DNA of 64,000 nucleotides from Acidipropionibacterium thoenii DSM 20276 (GTDB lineage: Bacteria; Actinomycetota; Actinomycetes; Propionibacteriales; Propionibacteriaceae): contig NZ_AUHZ01000006.1 of the NCBI RefSeq assembly GCF_000423445.1, positions 62,001 through 126,000 of the forward strand, in the 5' to 3' direction. The notes under the pieces were generated by a model. That model searched no databases. It was not told the origin of the DNA and worked only from the letters and a program-made list of their open reading frames with translations. The first letter of the stretch is position 1. Each line of letters opens with the position of its first letter. Of this stretch, positions 8,676 through 17,803 are shown piece after piece. A program made the position numbers and the translations under genes.

Positions 8676-8902
8676 GCATCGACTGGATCGCGCTGGCTCA
8701 GGTCGCGATCGTCACCGTTCTCGCCTCGATCGCCATCGTGGCGGTCGTCTCCGGCGGCGCCCTGGCTCTGGACAAGGCGCGGGTGCGTCACGAGGGCGGG
8801 GATGGCGCCACCTCCCTCATCATGGTCGGCTGGGCCGCGATCGGCTTCGCCGGTCTCGTGGTGCTCTACGGCCTGTACCTCCTCATCCCCTACTTCCACT
8901 GA
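8672..8902 (+). CDS. Small two-helix membrane protein coupled to pit
   Basis: 76 aa. Helix 1 at about residues 6-32 (WIALAQVAIVTVLASIAIVAVVSGGALAL), a charged cytoplasmic loop (DKARVRHEGGDG), and helix 2 at about 48-73 (IMVGWAAIGFAGLVVLYGLYLLI). ATGA overlap with pit indicates translational coupling. From memory, small membrane proteins of this kind follow pit in other actinobacteria, so an accessory role in phosphate transport is likely, but I know of no demonstrated activity. Length, codon use and the overlap all support a real gene. Confidence 0.8.
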   Translation: MSIDWIALAQVAIVTVLASIAIVAVVSGGALALDKARVRHEGGDGATSLIMVGWAAIGFAGLVVLYGLYLLIPYFH

Positions 8903-8905
8903 GGC

Positions 8906-8940
8906 CCGACCCGACTGCCGGGTCGGCTGGTTCCCCAGCC
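8906..8940 (+). terminator. Tandem hairpins after pit operon
   Basis: CCGACCCG-N5-CGGGTCGG (8906-8926) runs directly into GGCTGG-N4-CCAGCC (8925-8940), starting 4 nt after the stop codon. There is no U-tract, as is usual for high-GC terminators. Confidence 0.55.
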
Positions 8941-9064
8941 GCCCGGCCGTTCGGTCGAACCGATGTCGACCGGGCCCACCGCCCGGTTCCTGCACCTACC
9001 GCCCCGGCCTGCTCCTCGCAGCTGCCGGGGCGCGGTGCTGTGTGGACCTCCAGGCCCCTTGGTG

Positions 9065-9140
9065 TGCGCAGATCACTCCGCAGACGGGGGTTCATGCAGC
9101 TGTGCCTGCGCCTGGGGCCGGCTGCGGAGTGATTGGCGCA
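9065..9140. repeat. Intergenic palindrome family, copy A (degenerate right arm)
   Basis: Left arm TGCGCAGATCACTCCGCAGA at 9065-9084; the right arm at 9121-9140 is its reverse complement with a few changes. The central loop is about 36 nt and GC-rich. The same arms recur at 51913-51988 and 57462-57539. This is the most decayed copy. Confidence 0.85.
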
Positions 9141-9305
9141 GGTCGGCCCCGCGCACCCTGCCCCTCGCATCCCGGCCTCGCCGCCCGGCCCTCACACTCC
9201 GGCTCACGCACCTCGCTCCTCGCCCACGCACCTGACACCCCGGCCCTCGCACCCCGCCCCTTGCAAGACCTCCCGCGGACCGGGAATAGCCAGCCACCCC
9301 CAAGG

Positions 9306-9402
9306 GTTGAGTCTGGTGTACTCAAGAATGGAACCAGAGAGTCCGGCACAAAGGTTGATACGGCTGGACTCAACCGGTAACCTTGAGCCGTAGTCGCTCA
9401 AC
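9306..9402. promoter_or_regulatory. dnaK promoter with three HAIR-like HspR sites
   Basis: Three inverted repeats fit the HAIR form CTTGAGT-N7-ACTCAAG: GTTGAGT-N7-ACTCAAG (9306-9326), GTTGATA-N7-ACTCAAC (9354-9374) and CTTGAGC-N7-GCTCAAC (9382-9402). A candidate sigma-70 promoter TTGATA (9355-9360)-N17-TAACCT (9378-9383) lies within sites 2 and 3, so HspR bound there would block RNA polymerase. HspR itself is encoded at 13432-13890 in the operon this promoter drives, giving negative feedback. Confidence 0.82.
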
Positions 9403-9506
9403 CGGGCCCCCGCAGAGCGCCAGCAATGGCAAGCCAGCACTGGACACTCCTGCAGGGCCCCGAGAGCCGAACAGAGAACTTTCACTTACTCAGGAGGAAC
9501 CTGAAC

Positions 9507-11369
<1,863 letters not shown>

Positions 11370-11382
11370 GCCCAAGTCGCAG

Positions 11383-11415
11383 CGCGGGGGCGCCGGGTCA
11401 CCCGGCGCCCCCGCG
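11383..11415 (+). terminator. Strong hairpin between dnaK and grpE
   Basis: A perfect 15-bp all-G/C stem around a TCA loop, 13 nt after the dnaK stop. It lies inside the operon, so it probably acts as a partial terminator or 3' stabiliser giving DnaK in excess over GrpE and DnaJ (inference). Confidence 0.7.
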
Positions 11416-11451
11416 GCGCACAACTACACACTTCAGGGGTGAGCAGGACAT

Positions 11452-12186
11452 ATGAGTGACAACGAGAACTTCGACGACAGGGATGACGCCGCCCAGCCCG
11501 GCCAGGGCGGTGCGGGGGACCAGGACGGTGCGGGCAGCCCGGACGCCCAGGACAGCCAGAAGGGGCAGGACGCCCAGAACAGCCAGAAGAGCCAGGACAG
11601 CCAGGGCGGGGACGCCCAGGCCGACCGCCAGGCCTTCGACGAGATCGTCGAGGGGGTTGAGCTGAACACCCCCGAGGAGGCTGCCGCCGGCACCGATCAG
11701 CCCGACCCGCCGAGCCGGGAGGAGCAGTTGGCCACCCTGCTGGCCGAGCGGACCGAGGATCTGCAGAGGCTCCAGGCCGAGTACGTCAACTACAAGCGCC
11801 GGGTCGACCGGGACCGCGATCTGGCCCGTCGGGCCGGCGTCCGCAAGGTCGTCACCGACCTGATGCCGGTGCTGGACTCCATCGAGATAGCCCGCCAGCA
11901 CGGCGAGCTGGCCGAGGGGTCCGGGTTCAAGGCGGTCGCCGACTCGTTGGAGAAGTTCGCCGCCGCCCACGACCTCACCAGCTTCGGGGAGGTCGGCGAG
12001 GAGTTCGACCCGCACATCCACGAGGCCCTCATGCAGGTGCCGCTGGCCGGTGCCACCGTGACCTCGGTCTCCCAGGTGATGCAGTCGGGGTACCGTCTGG
12101 GCGATCAGGTGCTGCGCCCTGCCCGGGTCGCGGTCTCCGATCCGGACCCGAATGCGGTGGCCGGTGGGGACTCCGGAGACCAGTGA
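11452..12186 (+). CDS. grpE: Nucleotide exchange factor GrpE
   Basis: 244 aa. Releases ADP from DnaK. A long unstructured acidic N-terminus (residues 1-75) carries Asp-Ser-Gln/Lys-Gly repeats ([20 protein letters not shown]). The coiled-coil helix at about 85-130 contains [20 protein letters not shown]. The compact C-terminal domain has [26 protein letters not shown] and [17 protein letters not shown], all GrpE hallmarks. The N-terminal extension is longer than in E. coli GrpE. It lies 82 nt after dnaK, beyond a stable hairpin, and has its own ribosome site (GAGCAGGA). Confidence 0.97.
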   Translation: MSDNENFDDRDDAAQPGQGGAGDQDGAGSPDAQDSQKGQDAQNSQKSQDSQGGDAQADRQAFDEIVEGVELNTPEEAAAGTDQPDPPSREEQLATLLAERTEDLQRLQAEYVNYKRRVDRDRDLARRAGVRKVVTDLMPVLDSIEIARQHGELAEGSGFKAVADSLEKFAAAHDLTSFGEVGEEFDPHIHEALMQVPLAGATVTSVSQVMQSGYRLGDQVLRPARVAVSDPDPNAVAGGDSGDQ

Positions 12187-12278
12187 GGCGACCAGCGGCA
12201 GGTGGTCCGACACGCACCACCATTACTGGAACACGAGCCCGGGAGGGCTCACAACACCAAGAAGGAGGGAGGCGCTGA

Positions 12279-13430
12279 ATGAGCTCCATTGACTCCAGCA
12301 AGGACTACTACAAGGTCCTGGGCGTCTCCAAGGACGCCAAGCCAGAGGACATCAAGAAGGCGTTTCGCAAGCTGGCCAGGGAGAACCATCCCGACTCCCA
12401 CCCCGGCGACAAGGCCGCCGAGGCGCGGTTCAAGGATGCCTCCGAGGCCCATGACGTGCTCGGCGACCCGAAGAAGCGCAAGGAGTACGACCAGCAGCGC
12501 AGCATGTTCGGTGGCGGCGGGTTCAAGTTCCCCGGCGGGGGCGGCCAGAACGTCCACGTCGAGGATCTGTTCCGCAACGCCTCCAACGGCGACGGCCTGG
12601 GCGACATCTTCGGCAATCTCTTCGGTTCGACCGGGGGACGCCGGACCACCACCCGCTCGGCGCGTCGGGGAGCCGACATCGAGGGGGACGTGACCGTCGA
12701 CTTCACCGAGTCGATCGCCGGGGTCACCGTCCCGATGCGCACCGTCTCGGAGGCCGCCTGTCAGGCCTGCCGGGGAACCGGTGCGAAGGCCGGCTCGATG
12801 CCCAGGGTCTGCCCGACCTGTGAGGGCTCGGGGATGCACACCACCAACTCCGGCGGCGTCTTCCAGATGAGCGAGCCGTGCCCCGACTGCAAGGGACGCG
12901 GAATGATCGTCGACGATCCCTGCCCGGTCTGCGGCGGATCGGGACGGGCGAAGTCGACCAAGACCATGCAGGTGCGGATTCCCGCCGGGGTCGAGGACGG
13001 CCAGCGGATCCGGATCAAGGGCAAGGGCTCGCCCGGTGAGAACGGTGGGCCGGCCGGAGACCTCTACGTGGTGGTCCATGTCACCCCCCACAAGCTGTTC
13101 GGCCGGGAGGGCCACAACCTCACCGTGACGGTCCCGGTGACCTTCACCGAGGCGGCCCTGGGCGGCCGGATCGGCGTCCCGCTGCTGCAGGGCGGCACCG
13201 TCACCCTGAAGATCCCCGCCGGAACCCCCAACGGGCGGACCTTCCGGGTGCGCGGCAAGGGTGCACCACGCACCGACGGCACCCGCGGCGACCTGCTGGC
13301 CACCGTTGCGGTGACCGTGCCGAAGTCCCTGGACGCCGACGCCAAGGCGGCCCTCAAGGAGTTCGCCGCCCGGGCCAAGGAGCCGATGCCCCGCCCGTGG
13401 GACAACTCCAAGACCGGATCGGTGAGCTGA
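12279..13430 (+). CDS. dnaJ: Chaperone DnaJ (Hsp40, type I)
   Basis: 383 aa. J domain at residues 9-75 with the HPD motif (ARENHPDSH), a short Gly/Phe region (FGGGGFKFPGGGG), and a central zinc domain with four CxxCxGxG-type motifs: CQACRGTG, CPTCEGSG, CPDCKGRG, CPVCGGSG. The C-terminal substrate domains include AGVEDGQRIRIKGKG and RVRGKGAPR. It delivers clients to DnaK and stimulates its ATPase. A strong GAAGGAGGGAGG ribosome site precedes the ATG. It follows grpE by 92 nt and is 1 nt from hspR, matching the DnaJ1-HspR arrangement of other actinobacteria. Confidence 0.98.
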   Translation: MSSIDSSKDYYKVLGVSKDAKPEDIKKAFRKLARENHPDSHPGDKAAEARFKDASEAHDVLGDPKKRKEYDQQRSMFGGGGFKFPGGGGQNVHVEDLFRNASNGDGLGDIFGNLFGSTGGRRTTTRSARRGADIEGDVTVDFTESIAGVTVPMRTVSEAACQACRGTGAKAGSMPRVCPTCEGSGMHTTNSGGVFQMSEPCPDCKGRGMIVDDPCPVCGGSGRAKSTKTMQVRIPAGVEDGQRIRIKGKGSPGENGGPAGDLYVVVHVTPHKLFGREGHNLTVTVPVTFTEAALGGRIGVPLLQGGTVTLKIPAGTPNGRTFRVRGKGAPRTDGTRGDLLATVAVTVPKSLDADAKAALKEFAARAKEPMPRPWDNSKTGSVS

Positions 13431-13431
13431 G

Positions 13432-13890
13432 ATGGCTCGCCGAGCCAAGATCCTGGCCGAGGGCACCGAGCTGGCCGAGATCGACGAGGACGCCCCGATC
13501 TTCCCGATCTCGGTGGCCGCCGAGCTGGCCGGCATGCACCCCCAGACCCTGCGCGGTTATGACCGCCTGGGTCTGGTGGTGCCCAGCCGGGCCAAGAGCA
13601 GGGGACGCCGGTACACCGCCCGTGACATCACCCGACTGAGGCTGGTCCAGCACCTCTCCCAGGAGGAGGGGATCAACCTCAGCGGGATCCGGCGGATCCT
13701 GGAGCTGGAGACCCGGATCGACCGGCTCAATGAGCAGATCGATCAGCTCACCGACACGGTGCGCCGCATGCAGGACGCCGAGTACCACGGGAATGCGGAC
13801 CTGCCGAGGGTCTTCACCGCCGAGTCGACCGGGCTGGTGCACATGGGCCGAACCATTGTCCGCGCACAGCTCGCTCTTCCGAGCCGGTGA
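13432..13890 (+). CDS. hspR: Heat-shock repressor HspR (MerR family)
   Basis: 152 aa. MerR-type winged helix at residues about 22-90: FPISVAAELAGMHPQTLRGYDRLGLVVPSR, then RGRRYTARDITRLRLVQ, then HLSQEEGINLSGIRRILELE. A C-terminal coiled coil (IDRLNEQIDQLTDTVRRMQ) mediates dimerisation. It represses dnaK and clpB by binding HAIR repeats, with DnaK as co-repressor in Streptomyces (established). The HAIR copies at 9306-9402 and 31616-31689 are the obvious targets. Only 1 nt separates it from dnaJ, so it is co-translated. The N-terminal leader of about 20 residues and the roughly 30-residue tail are longer than in some family members. Confidence 0.95.
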   Translation: MARRAKILAEGTELAEIDEDAPIFPISVAAELAGMHPQTLRGYDRLGLVVPSRAKSRGRRYTARDITRLRLVQHLSQEEGINLSGIRRILELETRIDRLNEQIDQLTDTVRRMQDAEYHGNADLPRVFTAESTGLVHMGRTIVRAQLALPSR

Positions 13891-13902
13891 CATGCTGAGG
13901 TG

Positions 13903-14811
13903 ATGAGATCGCGTCTGGCTGCTGTCCTGATGGCCCTGCTGGTCATCAGCACGGCCGGTTGCGCCCGATTCCCCAGCGCCGCCGCGGCCCCGGGGACGTC
14001 GTCCAGTCCTGTCGCTGTGGGGACGCCTACGGTGTCGTCGACGTCGGGGGCTCCGTCGGGGGCCTCCTCATCGCAGGGCCCGGTCTCGCCGGGGACCTCC
14101 ACAGCGTCACCGACTCCCACTTCCACCCCGACCCTGGCCGGTCATGCCGGCCGATACGTCACCGTCGGGCTGGGCGACTCGGTCCCCTCGGCTGCGAACT
14201 GTTCGGGCTGCGTCTCCTACATCACCCAGGTCGGCGACCGACTGGCCGAGCGGGCCGGGGCGACCGGCGTCGTCGTCAATGACGCGGTCGCCGGGTTCAC
14301 CAGCTCCCAGGTGCTGGACCAGCTGGGCACCGCCGCGGTGCGCTCCCGGGTGGCCGACGCCGACCTGGTCGTCATCACGGTCGGCGCCAACGACCTGCCC
14401 GACGACTCGGATGGGTCCTGCGACCCGGACTCGGGGTGCGCCCGGATGGCGATCGCCGAGCTGAGGACGCGGCTCACCACGATCATCCAGCAGGTCCGCG
14501 CGCTGCAGACCGCCGCCGACGCGAAGGTGGTCGTCTCCGGATACTGGAATGTCGGCGTCGACGGTGCGGTCGGGCGCCAGAACGGGCAGCAGTACATGAC
14601 GACGTCACGGACCATGACCCGGCTGTTCAATGCGATGGTGGTCGAGGTCGCCGCCTCCCAGAAGGCGATCTACGCCGACTTCTCGACCCCCTTCATCGGG
14701 ACCGACGGAAGTGCGGACCCGACCGATCTGCTGGCCTCCGACGGGGACCATCCCAATGCCGCCGGGCACGCCCGGCCGGCCGATGCGGTGGTCTCCGCGC
14801 TGGGTCGGTGA
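13903..14811 (+). CDS. SGNH/GDSL-type hydrolase lipoprotein
   Basis: 302 aa. The signal peptide MRSRLAAVLMALLVISTAGC ends in a lipobox, so the mature protein should be lipid-anchored at Cys20. A Ser/Thr/Pro-rich spacer (residues about 25-80) is followed by an SGNH hydrolase fold: VTVGLGDSVPSAANC (block I, nucleophile Ser), the block III-like VITVGANDLPDD, and DGDHPNAAGH near the C-terminus with the Asp-x-x-His pair. These are esterases or lipases acting on lipids, polysaccharide acyl groups or xenobiotic esters; the substrate cannot be told. The start is ATG 13903 or the adjacent GTG 13900, with CTGAGG just upstream. It lies right after hspR but has no visible link to heat shock. Confidence 0.85.
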   Translation: MRSRLAAVLMALLVISTAGCARFPSAAAAPGTSSSPVAVGTPTVSSTSGAPSGASSSQGPVSPGTSTASPTPTSTPTLAGHAGRYVTVGLGDSVPSAANCSGCVSYITQVGDRLAERAGATGVVVNDAVAGFTSSQVLDQLGTAAVRSRVADADLVVITVGANDLPDDSDGSCDPDSGCARMAIAELRTRLTTIIQQVRALQTAADAKVVVSGYWNVGVDGAVGRQNGQQYMTTSRTMTRLFNAMVVEVAASQKAIYADFSTPFIGTDGSADPTDLLASDGDHPNAAGHARPADAVVSALGR

Positions 14812-14990
14812 GGTTATCTGGCTCCTTGGGGGCGTCTGACCAGGACGGTTTCCGGCTCGTTGACGGCGTCTGATAGGTGAGGTTCTCCGGATCCTGGATG
14901 AGGGTCGGAGCGGCGAGGTCGTCGGTGGTCGGGTGACCCTCCCTTGGAAGTCGTCGGGGACGCTCGGAGGAGCGTGCGGGGAGCCCGAGG

Positions 14991-15728
14991 ATGCTTAAGC
15001 TGGAGTCCGTGAATCGACACGAGTTCTTCCAGACCAGTCTCATCTCATCTCTCATGGACGGCGTCTACGAGGACGAGATGTCCATTGCCGAGCTGCTGTC
15101 CCACGGGTCCTTCGGGCTCGGCACCTTCAACGGTCTGGACGGGGAGATGGTGATCCTCGACGGACGGTGCTTCCAGCTGCGCGGGGACGGCACCACTCGG
15201 CCGGCGCTGATGAGTCAGCACACCCCCTACGCGACGGTGACGAACTTCGTCCCCTCCCACCGTCTGGAGATCAATCAGACCCTGCACCGTTCGGACCTGT
15301 CGCGGCTCATCGATGGGCTGCTGCCCAGTGCGAACTACATGTATGCGCTGCGGATCTGCGGTCACGTCGGCTGGGTGACGACGCGCACGGTGGTTCAGCA
15401 GGCCAAGCCCTACCGTCCGATGGTGGAGGCCACCGACGGCGAGGAGGTGGTGCGCGCCGAGGACCTGGACGGCGTCTTCGTCGGTTTCCGGACCCCCGTC
15501 TACCAGGGCGGGATCTCGGTGCCGGGCTGCCATGTCCACTTCATCGACGACACCCGGACCCTGGGCGGTCACGTCGTCGATTTCGAGATCAGCAACGGGT
15601 CGGTCGAGGTGTGCGTCGGCACCGATCTGCGACTTCGACTGCCGGTGACCACCGAGTTCGAGCACGCTGATCTGGCACCGGCGGATCTGGCCGCCCAGAT
15701 GGCCAAGACCGAGCACAGCACGATCTGA
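14991..15728 (+). CDS. alsD: Alpha-acetolactate decarboxylase
   Basis: 245 aa, the usual length. Converts (S)-2-acetolactate to (R)-acetoin with CO2 release, in the cytoplasm. The N-terminus contains FQTSLISSLMDGVYEDEMSI and LLSHGSFGLGTFNGLDGEM. The zinc site is visible: GCHVHFIDD (two His) and GGHVVDF (third His). No acetolactate synthase gene is adjacent, so it acts on acetolactate made elsewhere; a role in pH balance or diversion of surplus pyruvate is likely (inference). The start is ATG 14991; GTG 15009 with GGAG upstream is a reasonable alternative. The 179 nt before it show partly repeated GGCGTCTGA words but no clear promoter. Confidence 0.95.
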   Translation: MLKLESVNRHEFFQTSLISSLMDGVYEDEMSIAELLSHGSFGLGTFNGLDGEMVILDGRCFQLRGDGTTRPALMSQHTPYATVTNFVPSHRLEINQTLHRSDLSRLIDGLLPSANYMYALRICGHVGWVTTRTVVQQAKPYRPMVEATDGEEVVRAEDLDGVFVGFRTPVYQGGISVPGCHVHFIDDTRTLGGHVVDFEISNGSVEVCVGTDLRLRLPVTTEFEHADLAPADLAAQMAKTEHSTI

Positions 15729-15910
15729 CCTGATTGACGGGGTCTGCTCCGGACCAAGAAGGATCCGGTCCGGCTGCCTGTTCCCTGCTCGCAGTTTCTG
15801 GTTGTCGGCGTCTGCGTCTGTCGACGTCTGCCGGTCTTCACCGGTTCCGCCCTCTATCTGCCTGACTCTGCCCGCCCCAGTTCCGTTTCTGCCTGCCTCT
15901 GCCCGCCCGA

Positions 15911-16025
15911 ACTTCACGTTGATCCAGTTACTCGGCGTTGATCCTCTTGTAACTGGATCAACGCCGAGTAACTGGATCAACGTGAAGTGGGGGAGGTGGG
16001 GGCGCCGAGTAACTGGATCAACGTG
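15911..16025. repeat. Perfect 34-bp inverted repeat plus extra direct copy
   Basis: Arms 15911-15944 and 15955-15988 are exact reverse complements of each other around a 10-nt loop. The word GTAACTGGATCAACG occurs on the plus strand at 15949-15963, 15968-15982 and 16009-16023, and inverted at 15917-15931. A 22-nt block (15963-15984) is repeated exactly at 16004-16025. The unit is AT-richer than its surroundings. It could be an operator array, a convergent terminator or a mobile-element remnant. Confidence 0.9.
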
Positions 16026-16091
16026 GAGCCAGGGATGGGGGAGGACGTCGTCAGGGCAGGTGGGCAGACAACGGGAAGCCGTCAGACCAAG

Positions 16092-16145
16092 GGCGAGACA
16101 GCCAGACGCCGCACGGCAAGAAAGGCGAGACAGCCAGACGCCGCA
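16092..16145. repeat. 32-bp tandem duplication
   Basis: A 22-nt block starting GGCGAGACAGCC is found at 16092-16113 and again at 16124-16145, period 32 nt, with a diverged remainder (CGGCAAGAAA versus GGACAAGAAG). Confidence 0.8.
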
Positions 16146-16219
16146 GGACAAGAAGCGGAGACATCCCCAGGCCCCCAAAGGGCCGACATCACGACGGAGA
16201 AAGACGGAACGGTAACCCC

Positions 16220-17800
16220 TCAGAGCAGGGCGATGACCTGGACCATGACGATCTTGACCACGGTCCCCAGGGCGAACAGCGCACCGTAGGCCGACTCGAT
16301 CCGCTCGTCGTTGACCAGGGTGTTGGCATACCCCAGGATCGCCGGCTGACCGACGAATCCGGCGAATCCGCCGGTGGCCCGCTGGGCCGACAACTGCAGC
16401 CACCGGGCGGCGGCCAGCAGGATGACCCCGCCGAGGATCAGCGAGACGGCCGAGACGATGACCACCGCCAGACCGTGCCAGGTGAGGGCCTGGGAGATGA
16501 AGGCCTGACCGGAGGCCAGACCGACGCAGGCCAGGAAGATCATCAGGCCGATCTGGCGAAGGATGTTGTTGGTGGCGTGCGGCAGGTCCCAGCGCAGCGG
16601 CCCGGTGCGGTGCACCGCACCGAGGATCATGCCCATCACCAGCGGTCCGGCAGCCGCTCCCAGTTCGAACTTGAGGCCGCCGGGGAGGGCCACCAGGATC
16701 GCCCCGAGCACCAGGCCCATCGCCGCACCGAGACCCAGCGAGAGGGCGTCGACCTGGGAGACCCGGGCCTCCGAGTCGCCGAAGAGGTCGGCGGCGTCGG
16801 ACAGTCGGTTGGCCGGTACCACGACGAGCACCCGGTCGCCGGGCTGCAGAATGATGTCGTCATTGGCGAGCATGTCGAGGTCGCCGCGGCGCACCCGGGT
16901 CACCTTGCCGCTGGTGCGTCCGCGGACGTCGACGTCTCCCAGACGCCGCCCGACCAGCAGCGGGTTGGAGACCAGGAACCGCCGGAAGTCCACCGTGTTG
17001 CGGTCGTCGGTGAGGCGTTTGCGGGACCGGTGTCCCAGGTGCTTCACGGCCTTGTCGACGTCATTGGGGTTGCCCACCACCAGCACCTGGTCTCCGACGT
17101 GCAGGTCGTCGTCAGGGCGGGCCAGGCGCATCTCGCCGTCGCGAAGCAGGTAGGACATCCGGATCTGGTCGGCGGTGAATCCGGGAGTGTCGCGGATCGT
17201 CGTCTCGCGGTCCACCACGGTGGACACCGAGGTCAGTCCGGCCTCGGCCATCGAGGTGTTGTCCTTCTTGGCCGGCCACTTGCGGGTGGCGATCATCGAG
17301 ACCATGATCATCGCGACGACGACGCCGACCGGGTAGGAGATCGCGTAGCCGACCAGGGTGTCGCCGGCCCCCTGGGTGGCCGACTGGGCGGCGTCGATGG
17401 CCGGGGAGGTGAGGACGCCGGCGTAGAGCCCGGCGATGTGCGCCGAGGACAGTCCGAAGAGTCGTCCCAGCCCGATCGCGGCCCCGGCCATCACGACCAG
17501 TCCGACGATCGCCGCCACCATCAGCGTCCACTGCCGCTTGAGGTCGGACAGGAAGGTCGAGCCGGCCGACAGTCCGACGGTGTAGCAGAACAGCACGACG
17601 CCGAGCGCCTTGACGCTGGCCAGACCCTGTCCCAGCCGGGGATCGAGGGTGCCCACCACGAGCCCCATGAACAGGGCGCCGGCGGCGCCGAAGCGCAGCG
17701 GCCCGAACTTGATCTGGCCGAGCATGGCGCCCAGGGCCAGCACCACGAGGATGGTGACCAGCTGGTGGGCGACCAGGAAGTCCAGCACGATGGTCAACAC
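16220..17800 (-). CDS. AspT/YidE-type transporter with two TrkA-C domains
   Basis: 526 aa. The architecture of the aspartate:alanine exchanger family is clear. A first membrane half (residues 1-180) contains GALFMGLVVGTLDP and GLYAGVLTSPAIDAAQSA. A cytoplasmic insert has two RCK-C/TrkA-C-like domains (residues about 200-365; VGDQVLVVGNPNDVDK and LQPGDRVLVVVPANRL). A second membrane half repeats the fold (GLGAAMGLVLGAI, GPLVMGMILGA, ATGGFAGFVGQPAILGYAN). The GTG start at 17800 lies 3 nt after the stop of the amino-acid permease, with GAGGGAGAA upstream, so the two are coupled. Acid-stress Asp/Ala exchange is one role of this family, but many members have no known substrate. Confidence 0.88.
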   Translation of the reverse strand: MLTIVLDFLVAHQLVTILVVLALGAMLGQIKFGPLRFGAAGALFMGLVVGTLDPRLGQGLASVKALGVVLFCYTVGLSAGSTFLSDLKRQWTLMVAAIVGLVVMAGAAIGLGRLFGLSSAHIAGLYAGVLTSPAIDAAQSATQGAGDTLVGYAISYPVGVVVAMIMVSMIATRKWPAKKDNTSMAEAGLTSVSTVVDRETTIRDTPGFTADQIRMSYLLRDGEMRLARPDDDLHVGDQVLVVGNPNDVDKAVKHLGHRSRKRLTDDRNTVDFRRFLVSNPLLVGRRLGDVDVRGRTSGKVTRVRRGDLDMLANDDIILQPGDRVLVVVPANRLSDAADLFGDSEARVSQVDALSLGLGAAMGLVLGAILVALPGGLKFELGAAAGPLVMGMILGAVHRTGPLRWDLPHATNNILRQIGLMIFLACVGLASGQAFISQALTWHGLAVVIVSAVSLILGGVILLAAARWLQLSAQRATGGFAGFVGQPAILGYANTLVNDERIESAYGALFALGTVVKIVMVQVIALL

Positions 17801-17803
17801 GGA

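Larger units (their letters stand above)
8903..9506. other. Gap between pit operon and dnaK: hairpins, palindromic repeat, C-rich tract, heat-shock control region
   Basis: 604 nt. In order: tandem hairpins just after the stop (8906-8940); a copy of the intergenic palindrome family (9065-9140); a very pyrimidine-rich plus strand (about 9150-9280) with degenerate repeats of CCCTCGCA-like words; then the dnaK control region with three HAIR-like sites. No protein gene is supported here. Confidence 0.6.
15729..16219. other. Repeat-rich gap without genes
   Basis: 491 nt between the convergent alsD and the AspT-like gene. It contains a weak hairpin after alsD (CCGGACC 15749-15755 with GGTCCGG 15767-15773), the perfect 34-bp inverted repeat (15911-15988) with a third copy of its core, and a 32-bp tandem duplication (16092-16145). 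Long open frames cross it but none has coding character. Confidence 0.6.

Noticed and set aside
15911-16145. CRISPR array
   Set aside because: Repeat units are unequally spaced, partly inverted, and there are no spacers of uniform length or cas genes.
15045-16403. Large minus-strand frame covering alsD, the repeat gap and the AspT-like gene end
   Set aside because: It runs through perfect inverted repeats and opposite a certain gene; no domain seen.
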